Source: Candidatus Gastranaerophilales bacterium (GTDB lineage Bacteria > Cyanobacteriota > Vampirovibrionia > Gastranaerophilales > Gastranaerophilaceae). Taken from it: 5,327 nucleotides of DNA. The notes below the pieces were generated by a model. It ran no database searches and had not been told where the DNA came from. It was given only the letters and a program-made list of their open reading frames with translations. The stretch covers positions 1 through 5,327 of the forward strand of contig JAJPXE010000241.1 in NCBI GenBank assembly GCA_021205645.1, given 5' to 3'. The stretch's first letter is position 1; every line of letters starts with the position of its first letter. Both the position numbers and the translations under genes were made by a program. Below are positions 1-4,915 of the stretch, piece after piece.

Positions 1-78
1 GGACAGGAACTTGATATTGATTTATTTAAAAAAAATCCGTATAATTTATACAGATACAATGTATCATTGCACATATAA
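1..78 (+). CDS. C-terminal tail of an unidentified protein (5' end outside window)
   Basis: Frame 1 is open from the first base to a TAA at 76-78 and gives 25 residues ending LYRYNVSLHI. The mix of charged, aromatic and aliphatic residues looks like ordinary protein, and the stop lies 14 bp before the next start, as in an operon. Frame 2 is also open through this stretch (to a TAA at about 98-100), so the frame choice rests on residue composition and on the well-placed stop. There are too few residues to assign a family. If it is real, the promoter at 17-45 lies inside this coding end. Confidence 0.5.
   Translation, partial: GQELDIDLFKKNPYNLYRYNVSLHI
17..45 (+). promoter_or_regulatory. sigma-70 type promoter, TTGATT - 17 bp - TATAAT
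   Basis: TTGATT at 17-22 matches four of six -35 consensus bases. A 17-base spacer separates it from a perfect TATAAT at 40-45. Transcription would start near 52, giving a leader of about 41 bases before the ATG at 93, with a ribosome site GGAGAG at 82-87. It would drive the small charged protein gene and aroA. It may instead be a chance match in AT-rich coding sequence, because the same bases can encode the end of the upstream gene. Confidence 0.5.
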
Positions 79-92
79 AGCGGAGAGATTGA

Positions 93-470
93 ATGTTTAA
101 CTTTATCAACAATTTTTTCAGGTCAGCCGAACAACAGGCAGTGGAGAACTCCGCCTCCAGTGATGAAGGTAATCAACACAAAGAAAAAGAACAAAAAAAG
201 AAAGAAAAAAAATACCTTGAACAGGAAGAAGCAGATGAAGTCAGAATTGGCGGCAGACCCGAACTAACAGAAGAAGAAGTTTGGTCAATGACTGTTGATT
301 ATGTTAATAAACTCAAAAAAGCAAATGCAGACAGAACAAAAGTCGTTGCTAAATTAAATAAATTCTTAGAAAATTTTAATGTAAAAAAATTTATGAAAAA
401 TAACCCGCACATGACAAGCCCGGATTTTTATATGGTAATATTTAATGAAACAGACAGCATTGTAAATTAG
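93..470 (+). CDS. Small charged cytoplasmic protein of unknown function, 125 aa
   Basis: I do not recognise a family. The ATG is preceded by GGAGAG at 82-87 with a 5-base gap, the best Shine-Dalgarno among the + strand genes here, so the start is well supported. Residues 1-9 (MFNFINNFF) are short and aromatic, too short for a membrane span. Residues 28-50 are almost entirely Lys, Glu and Gln, probably disordered or helical. Residues 57-125 look folded: a helical stretch with EEEVWSMTVDYVNKLKK, then VVAKLNKFLENFNVKKF, then NNPHMTSPDFYMVIFNET. There is no signal peptide. The charged segment is encoded by an A-rich tract with runs of seven and eight A (193-199 and 205-212), which could cause polymerase slippage. 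The gene sits 14 bp after the upstream stop and 9 bp before aroA, so it is probably co-transcribed with aroA, but nothing in the sequence links it to aromatic synthesis. Confidence 0.85.
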   Translation: MFNFINNFFRSAEQQAVENSASSDEGNQHKEKEQKKKEKKYLEQEEADEVRIGGRPELTEEEVWSMTVDYVNKLKKANADRTKVVAKLNKFLENFNVKKFMKNNPHMTSPDFYMVIFNETDSIVN

Positions 471-479
471 GGTTATTAT

Positions 480-1757
480 ATGGAAAAGAGAGTTTCAAAA
501 TCAAAACATGGTTTGAGAGGATGTGTTGTAATTCCCTCCGACAAATCTATTTCACATCGTTCTGTTATGTTCACCTCTCTTGCAAAAGGAAAGTCAATCA
601 TTAATAATTTTTCAGATGGAGCGGATTGTATCTCCACATTAAACCTTTTCAGACAGCTCGGGATAAACATTGAATATACAGGCGAAAAAACATTGACAGT
701 AAATTCATCAGGAATTTTAAAGTATCCTGAACAAGATTTAAACTGCGGCAATTCCGGAACAACAATGCGATTATGCTCCGGTATTCTTGCCTCCCGTGAT
801 TTTGACACGGTTCTCTACGGAGATGAGAGCCTGTCAAAACGTCCGATGAAACGGGTTATAGACCCCTTAATGGCAATGGGAGCAGATATTCAATCAAATG
901 ATTACAAAGCCCCGCTGAGGATTAAAGGGAAAAATCTTACAGGCATAGTTTATAACTCTCCGCTTGCATCAGCACAGGTCAAATCATGCATCCTGCTTGC
1001 AGGGCTGAATGCCGATGGAAAAACAACAGTAACCGAACCATATTTGTCCAGAAACCATACCGAACTTATGCTTAAATATATGGGAGCAGATATAGCAGTG
1101 AACGGAAACAGTGTTTCTATAAGCCGCTCAAAACTTGAACCGGCGGTAATTGATATAGCAGGAGATATATCTTCTGCCGCATTTTTTATTGCCGCAGGGC
1201 TTATCGTTCCGAATTCAGAGATAATACTGAAAAATGTCGGGCTTAATCCGACCAGAAACGGAATTATTAATGTTGTAAAACGCATGGGCGGAAATATTGA
1301 AATACTTTCCGAAAACACGACCTCCGGTGAGATTGTCGGAGATATTAAGGTACACTATTCGGAGTTAAACTCCTGCGAAATATCAGGGGCGGATATTCCG
1401 GGATTGATTGATGAGTTACCTGTAATCGCTCTGATATCAACGCAGGCAAGAGGCAGAACCGTTATTAAAGATGCTCAAGACTTGAGAAAAAAAGAATCTG
1501 ACAGGATTTCAACGGTTGCAACAGCGCTGAAATCACTCGGTGCCAATGTCGAAGAACAATCTGACGGGTTTATTATTAACGGAAAAACAAACCTTACCGG
1601 CGGAGTTGAGCTTGAAACTTTTCACGACCACAGACTCGCTATGACATATTATATAGCAGGGTTGATTTCAAAATCAGAAATTCTTATAAAAGATTTTGAA
1701 TGGGTTAATACCTCTTTCCCTGAATTTGAAACCCTGATTAATAAATTATACTCATAA
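480..1757 (+). CDS. aroA: 3-phosphoshikimate 1-carboxyvinyltransferase (EPSP synthase), class II type
   Basis: This enzyme transfers the enolpyruvyl group of PEP to shikimate 3-phosphate, the sixth step of the cytoplasmic shikimate pathway to chorismate. At 425 aa it is full length. Visible motifs run in order: PSDKSISHR at 19-27 (Lys22, Ser23 and Arg27 bind substrate), GNSGTTMR at 90-97 (PEP site), KRPMKR at 120-125, SAQVKS at 164-169, RNHTE at 191-195, NPTR at 256-259, DE at 311-312 (catalytic Asp), KESDR at 338-342, DHRLAM at 383-388 and TSFPEF at 411-416. SAQ-x-K, R-x-H-T-E, N-x-T-R and the TSFPEF ending (where E. coli AroA has KTFP) are the class II pattern, the group that includes the glyphosate-tolerant CP4 enzyme. 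However, the PEP-loop glycine (Gly93) is retained where CP4 has Ala, so tolerance cannot be read from sequence. An AGGG at 469-472 overlaps the previous stop and sits 7 bases before the ATG. It appears to form an operon with the upstream small gene. Confidence 0.97.
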   Translation: MEKRVSKSKHGLRGCVVIPSDKSISHRSVMFTSLAKGKSIINNFSDGADCISTLNLFRQLGINIEYTGEKTLTVNSSGILKYPEQDLNCGNSGTTMRLCSGILASRDFDTVLYGDESLSKRPMKRVIDPLMAMGADIQSNDYKAPLRIKGKNLTGIVYNSPLASAQVKSCILLAGLNADGKTTVTEPYLSRNHTELMLKYMGADIAVNGNSVSISRSKLEPAVIDIAGDISSAAFFIAAGLIVPNSEIILKNVGLNPTRNGIINVVKRMGGNIEILSENTTSGEIVGDIKVHYSELNSCEISGADIPGLIDELPVIALISTQARGRTVIKDAQDLRKKESDRISTVATALKSLGANVEEQSDGFIINGKTNLTGGVELETFHDHRLAMTYYIAGLISKSEILIKDFEWVNTSFPEFETLINKLYS

Positions 1758-1766
1758 CAGGATTTA

Positions 1767-1775
1767 TGGTATTAT
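1767..1775 (+). promoter_or_regulatory. Possible extended -10 promoter before flhB
   Basis: In the 42-base aroA-flhB gap, TGG followed by TATTAT forms an extended -10 (TGn-TATAAT type). No good -35 is visible 16-18 bases upstream, which would be tolerable for an extended -10. Transcription would start near 1782, leaving an 18-base leader that contains AAGG at 1786-1789, ten bases before the ATG. I see no flagellar sigma-28 promoter (TAAA-N15-GCCGATAA type) in this gap. Read-through from the aroA promoter is the alternative. Confidence 0.3.
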
Positions 1776-1799
1776 AACAATCAGAAAGGCTGTTTATAA

Positions 1800-2876
1800 A
1801 TGGGTGATGAAGACAAGCAGTTTGAGGCAACGCCCCAAAAGCTGCAAAGAGCCAGAAAAGAAGGACAGGTCGTCAAATCAAAAGACGTTTCTATTGCTAT
1901 ATCTCTTATTGTTGTTTTTTCATTCATATTGATGATGGCACCGATAAGCTGGGAGTTAATATGCGGAATGTTCAAGAATTTGTATTCTCAAATTCCCAAT
2001 CAGCATGTTGATAGTATCGGTTTTGCCTACGTTTTTACATCATCTGTCATCCCGACTGTTGCAATTATTGCATCAACGCTTATCGTAGCGGCTTTTATAG
2101 CAGCTCTGGCGGATTTTATTCAGGTTGGACCTCTCGTTGCCATTGCACCGCTTATTCCTAAACTTGATAAACTTAATCCGACAAAATACTTCAAAAACCT
2201 GTTTACTGTCAAAACTATTTTTGAACTGTTCAAAAATATATTGAAAGTATGTATTCTCGGTATAATCGGCTGGACGGTCTATTCGGCGCATTTAAAAAGT
2301 ATTTTAATGCTCGCAAGTATTGATAATAATTTTGCTGTTATGAACGAATTTGCAAGTTTATTAAAAGATTTTATCTATAAAGCATGTCTTGCATTTTTTA
2401 TTATAGCTGTAGCGGATTACGGTGTTACCCGTTGGAAATTTATGAAAGACCAGAAAATGTCATTCAAAGAAATAAAAGACGAATATAAAAATCAGGAAGG
2501 TGACCCTCATGTTAAATCAGCCTTAAGACAACGTCGTATGCAGATGTTACAGCGCGGCGCAATGGATTCAGTAGCTGAGGCGGATTTTGTTGTCAGAAAC
2601 CCTACCCATGTTGCCTGTGCCTTAAAATATGATGCAAAAACCATGATGTCACCAACCATGCTTGTTAAGGGTGCGGAACTTATCGCTAAGGAAATAATAA
2701 GGATTGCGGAAGAAAATGATGTTCCGGTTATAGATAACCCGCCTGTTGCCAGAGCATTGTACAGAATGGTTGAAATCGGTCAGCAAATTCCGCCCGAACT
2801 GTTTAAAGCGGTTGCTGAAATTCTGCTTTTTGTTTACAACTTGAAAAATAAACGTAATCAAGGTAATATAGGATAG
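1800..2876 (+). CDS. flhB: FlhB, flagellar type III export gate / substrate-specificity switch protein
   Basis: FlhB is an inner-membrane part of the flagellar type III export apparatus. Its cytoplasmic domain cleaves itself and switches export from rod/hook to filament subunits. Visible features: a basic N terminus, ATPQKLQRARKEGQV at 10-24, matching the family's PTxxKLxxARxKGQV; four hydrophobic segments at about 31-51, 83-106, 144-165 and 188-208; a linker with KMSFKEIKDEYKNQEGDPHVK at about 219-239; and the cleavage motif NPTH at 267-270, cut between Asn267 and Pro268. After it come GAELIAKEI, EENDVPVIDNPPVARALY and EIGQQIPPELFKAVAEIL, all typical of the C-terminal domain. At 358 aa it is full length and apparently functional. 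The injectisome homologue SctU shares this layout; the C-terminal IPPELFKAVAEILLFVY leans to flagellar FlhB but does not settle it. flhA, fliP, fliQ and fliR are not beside it; a sigma gene follows at 24 bp. Only a weak AAGG precedes the start. Confidence 0.9.
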   Translation: MGDEDKQFEATPQKLQRARKEGQVVKSKDVSIAISLIVVFSFILMMAPISWELICGMFKNLYSQIPNQHVDSIGFAYVFTSSVIPTVAIIASTLIVAAFIAALADFIQVGPLVAIAPLIPKLDKLNPTKYFKNLFTVKTIFELFKNILKVCILGIIGWTVYSAHLKSILMLASIDNNFAVMNEFASLLKDFIYKACLAFFIIAVADYGVTRWKFMKDQKMSFKEIKDEYKNQEGDPHVKSALRQRRMQMLQRGAMDSVAEADFVVRNPTHVACALKYDAKTMMSPTMLVKGAELIAKEIIRIAEENDVPVIDNPPVARALYRMVEIGQQIPPELFKAVAEILLFVYNLKNKRNQGNIG

Positions 2877-2900
2877 TTAATATTTAAATATTTATAATGA

Positions 2901-3545
2901 ATGAATAATCAAAGTCTATTAAAACAGTATGTGAGCATAGTTCAAAGAGTTGCCAAGATTGAACAGCGGCGTGTTCCTAATCACATGATTGAATATGAAG
3001 AGTTAGTCAGTATTGGCATTATTGCTGTGCAAGCCATGATTAAAAACAAAACTGAAGAACAGCTGTCAAAATATAATGATGCATATATGGGAACAGCTGT
3101 TAAGTGGGCTATACGAAATGAGCTCCGTCACCGTTACAAATGGTATTCTCTCAAACATAAAACTGAGAGCGATGGAGGCGAAGAAGAAAACCCTGAAAAT
3201 CCAAACAAGGTAAAAGAAGCGGTATATGAGGCAATATTATCAATAGACGGACTGGCAGCCGCCGCAACAGACAATGATTCTCCATTCGATTTTATCAAAG
3301 ACCCCCATGCCATGCCTGATGAAAATGCCGAAATTGTTGAGATGAGCCGGCTGATTAAAGAGGCTATCGCCACTTTACCTCAAAAAGAAAGAACTGTTGT
3401 TGAATACAGATTCTACCGTAATATGCAGGCAAAAGATATTGCCACTATGATTGGACTCTCCCCGTCACGTATTACAAGGATTATACAGGGTGCTCTTGTA
3501 GAAATTCGTGAATATCTGAAAGCCAGAGGACGTAACGACTATTAA
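2901..3545 (+). CDS. Small sigma-70 family RNA polymerase sigma factor (FliA/SigD-like), region 3 degenerate
   Basis: This is a 214-aa alternative sigma factor that would direct RNA polymerase to a specific promoter set. Region 2 spans about 5-82: a first helix, the signature IEYEELVSIGIIAVQAMI at 30-47 and the -10-recognition part YMGTAVKWAIRNELRHRYKW at 62-81. Region 4 spans about 149-208, with LPQKERTVVEYRFYRNMQ followed by a helix-turn-helix in which DIATMIGLSPSRITRI (179-194) is the -35-binding part. Between them, about 88-145 is acidic and low in hydrophobics, apart from VKEAVYEAILSIDGL at 104-118, which may be a remnant of region 3. FliA proteins are usually near 240 aa with a real region 3, so FliA is only a tentative name, supported by the flhB gene 24 bp upstream. 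No Shine-Dalgarno is visible. An in-frame TGA directly upstream (2898-2900) rules out an earlier start nearby. The stop overlaps the stop of the convergent gene. Confidence 0.88.
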   Translation: MNNQSLLKQYVSIVQRVAKIEQRRVPNHMIEYEELVSIGIIAVQAMIKNKTEEQLSKYNDAYMGTAVKWAIRNELRHRYKWYSLKHKTESDGGEEENPENPNKVKEAVYEAILSIDGLAAAATDNDSPFDFIKDPHAMPDENAEIVEMSRLIKEAIATLPQKERTVVEYRFYRNMQAKDIATMIGLSPSRITRIIQGALVEIREYLKARGRNDY

Positions 3546-4330
3546 AAAGTTTGTACACTCACATTCATGAACTCAATATCGTCATAATCAACATAAGCTG
3601 TTTGCATCAGATTTCTGCCGGCTTTTATCGTTATAATATTCTGCTGGTTCCATTTAATAAGGTTTTTGGGTAATCTTATTTTTTGATTATCACCATTAAT
3701 CTGTATTTCAGCGATTTTTTGTCCATTCAGATAAACAACAGGCGGACTTGCAAATGCATTGGAAATATTATTTTGTCCCATACCCCTTGCGAGAGCTGTA
3801 TCTATACCAATTATTGAGCCGATTACAAGAAAATATTGTTTACCGTTTGCAGAACTTGAGATATAAAAATTCTTTTTGTAAACAGGACCGACAGCACCGC
3901 TTTTAAACTGACCCGCATTTGCCGAATAACCGGAATAATTATTATCACCTAAATGGCATAACTCTGAATCAATTTTTATATCAAATTGATTAGACTTTTC
4001 TAATGATAATACAAACGGTCTGGATGCCGAACTTTGTGTTACCGTGACAGAAAACGGTTTGTAGTTAGCTTTTTCGACAGATAAAATTGTCGGTGTGTTA
4101 ATTCTTGTATTTAATTCAAACTGGCCGTTGTTGTCAGTGTATGTCGTGTAATTCTTTGCAGGCACTGTAACTTTTGCATTAGCAACCGGCTGACGGGTTG
4201 TTTTGTCGATTATTCTGTTACTGTTCGCATAAACTTGCTGCGAAGTACTAACTCCACCCTGCATTAGTGCCGCATTTACGTTTGTTATACTCAAAAACAC
4301 ACATAATATTGTTAATAAAACTCTGTTCAT
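3542..4330 (-). CDS. Secreted protein with carboxypeptidase-regulatory-like domain and probable jelly-roll domain
   Basis: A 262-aa exported protein of unknown role. Residues 1-20 are a Sec signal peptide (MNRVLLTILCVFLSITNVNA), with likely cleavage after VNA. There is no lipobox Cys, so the mature protein should be soluble or envelope-associated. Residues about 38-110 read as a carboxypeptidase-regulatory-like beta sandwich: RIIDKTTRQPVANAKVTV, then TYTDNNGQFEL and SVEKANYKPFSVTV, the usual 'variation, then DxxGxF' layout. Residues about 117-262 are beta-rich with VVYLNGQKIAEIQI, IRLPKNLIKWNQQNIITIKAG and VDYDDIEFMNVSV, which resembles galactose-binding-like jelly-roll domains of carbohydrate-binding proteins; this is inference from pattern. 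The only Cys in the mature protein is Cys125. A Shine-Dalgarno AGGGGG (complement of 4343-4348) lies 12 bases before the ATG, rather far. The gene is monocistronic as seen and converges on the sigma gene with overlapping stops. Confidence 0.88.
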   Translation of the reverse strand: MNRVLLTILCVFLSITNVNAALMQGGVSTSQQVYANSNRIIDKTTRQPVANAKVTVPAKNYTTYTDNNGQFELNTRINTPTILSVEKANYKPFSVTVTQSSASRPFVLSLEKSNQFDIKIDSELCHLGDNNYSGYSANAGQFKSGAVGPVYKKNFYISSSANGKQYFLVIGSIIGIDTALARGMGQNNISNAFASPPVVYLNGQKIAEIQINGDNQKIRLPKNLIKWNQQNIITIKAGRNLMQTAYVDYDDIEFMNVSVQTF

Positions 4331-4531
4331 AGAGATATTTTGCCCCCTGTGACTTATATATTTAACCGCTGTACGTTTATTATTTAATGATATTTTTTTA
4401 AAAGTAAAAATTATATTTGATATTTATATATTTTTTTGTTATCTTAACAGGTAGTGATTAAACATTAACAACATATCAATACTGAGAGCCTGATAATACA
4501 AGATAGGTTGGCATTATGATGTTCTTATTGA
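4331..4531. other. AT-rich divergent intergenic region between secreted-protein gene and tRNA-Leu
   Basis: These 201 bases must hold the - strand promoter of the secreted-protein gene and the + strand promoter of the tRNA. The stretch 4360-4440 is extremely AT-rich with several TATATT/TTTTTT runs, so -10-like matches are too common to single one out for the - strand gene. I found no open reading frame of note, no strong hairpin and no direct repeat. Confidence 0.6.
4515..4520 (+). promoter_or_regulatory. Candidate -10 element (TATGAT) for tRNA-Leu
   Basis: TATGAT matches five of six bases of the -10 consensus. It would start transcription near 4527, leaving a 5' leader of about five bases before the mature tRNA. 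The position 17 bases upstream (4492-4497, GATAAT) is a poor -35, so the call is weak. GATAAT itself could be a -10 for a longer leader. Confidence 0.3.
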
Positions 4532-4615
4532 GCCGATGTGATGGAATTGGTAGACGTGCCGGACTCAAAATCCGGTGTAGGTGACTACGTGCCGGTTCGA
4601 CCCCGGCCATCGGCA
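4532..4615 (+). tRNA. tRNA-Leu (anticodon CAA)
   Basis: An 84-base class II tRNA that decodes UUG. The acceptor arm GCCGATG (4532-4538) pairs fully with CATCGGC (4608-4614), and the discriminator is A4615. The D loop carries AATTGGTAGA. The anticodon stem CCGGA/TCCGG (4559-4563, 4571-4575) encloses CTCAAAA, with anticodon CAA at 4566-4568. A long variable arm with GTAG/CTAC (4577-4580, 4585-4588) marks the Leu/Ser/Tyr class; discriminator A and the anticodon make it Leu. The T arm GCCGG-TTCGACC-CCGGC spans 4591-4607. CCA is not encoded (AATA follows), so a CCA-adding enzyme is needed. No other tRNA is adjacent. Confidence 0.97.
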
Positions 4616-4620
4616 AATAA

Positions 4621-4650
4621 AAAAACACCGCGCCCGCGGTGTTTTTTTTT
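4621..4650 (+). terminator. Rho-independent terminator of tRNA-Leu, probably bidirectional
   Basis: The stem ACACCGC / GCGGTGT (4625-4631 and 4636-4642) with loop GCCC is followed by a T run at 4642-4650. It begins a few bases after the tRNA 3' end. The left side is A-rich (4615-4625), so the - strand transcript also ends in a hairpin plus U run and could stop transcription coming from the right-edge gene before it reaches the tRNA. The GC-rich stem stands out in this AT-rich spacer. Confidence 0.9.
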
Positions 4651-4762
4651 ATTTATCTATATACTTCCGGAACAAATATGCGGGTATAGCCATTATAACC
4701 ATGAATTACTCCGGCAAAAATCTATATATTAAGTTTTGTTACAATAATTACACTCTCTGAAA

Positions 4763-4791
4763 TTGTTCCTTGAGTATATACTTTATATATA
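4763..4791 (+). promoter_or_regulatory. Possible promoter TTGTTC - 17 bp - TATATA
   Basis: TTGTTC at 4763-4768 (three to four matches to the -35 consensus) is 17 bases from TATATA at 4786-4791. Transcription would start near 4798. The area is full of TATA repeats, so chance is a real possibility. It is reported because an otherwise unexplained + strand terminator lies about 80-110 bases downstream. Confidence 0.3.
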
Positions 4792-4797
4792 TGTAAG

Positions 4798-4905
4798 CAA
4801 TACACAAACAAAACTAACAAAGATTATCAAATTTATTTTAACCTATATACCCTAATTCCCTTCCTAATTCTAGATTTAGCCTTCCTTGCGAAAGGCTTTT
4901 TTTTT
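4798..4905 (+). ncRNA. Candidate small RNA of about 105-110 nt (speculative)
   Basis: Bounded by the promoter-like element at 4763-4791 and the terminator at 4878-4905, with no Shine-Dalgarno plus ORF between them. The 5' half is A-rich and unstructured (4798-4840). The 3' half before the terminator is pyrimidine-rich (about 4848-4870, including CCCTTCCT), a composition that could pair with purine-rich ribosome sites, but that is inference only. I do not recognise 6S, SRP, tmRNA or RNase P RNA. Alternatives are tRNA-operon read-through to a second terminator, or a degraded former gene. Confidence 0.25.
4878..4905 (+). terminator. Rho-independent terminator on + strand without an obvious gene
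   Basis: AGCCTT (4878-4883) pairs with AAGGCT (4892-4897) around an 8-base loop. An alternative inner stem CCTT/AAGG with a GCGA loop is also possible. Nine T follow at 4897-4905. On the - strand the hairpin is followed by AAATCTAG rather than a T run, so it is directional and does not suit the - strand gene ending at 4916. It would stop + strand transcripts just before they ran antisense into that gene. Confidence 0.6.
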
Positions 4906-4915
4906 GCCCGTATAT

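Noticed and set aside
476..1318. Several - strand ORFs (476-808, 649-837, 950-1318) within aroA
   Set aside because: aroA is certain from its motifs. These are antisense shadows without ribosome sites or recognisable domains.
1758..1799. Flagellar sigma-28 promoter before flhB
   Set aside because: No TAAA-N15-GCCGATAA-like pair is present in this gap. Only an extended sigma-70 -10 is visible.
1781..3373. - strand ORFs at 1781-1975, 2073-2291, 2649-2861 and 3134-3373
   Set aside because: They lie antisense to flhB and the sigma gene, both supported by family motifs, and show no protein-like features of their own.
4538..4732. + strand ORF of 64 codons beginning MMELVDVPDSKSG
   Set aside because: It is a translation of the tRNA-Leu gene and its terminator. 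The tRNA folds completely, and this peptide is the well-known artefact of reading tRNA-Leu as protein.
4780..4795. TA-repeat palindromes as an operator or origin element
   Set aside because: Short TATATA palindromes are expected in such AT-rich spacer DNA, and no repeated iterons or DnaA-box clusters accompany them.
4532..4915. tRNA-Leu 3' end as a mobile-element attachment site
   Set aside because: tRNA-Leu genes are frequent integration sites, but I find no integrase, no second copy of the tRNA 3' end in the window and no phage-like gene, so there is nothing beyond the general tendency.
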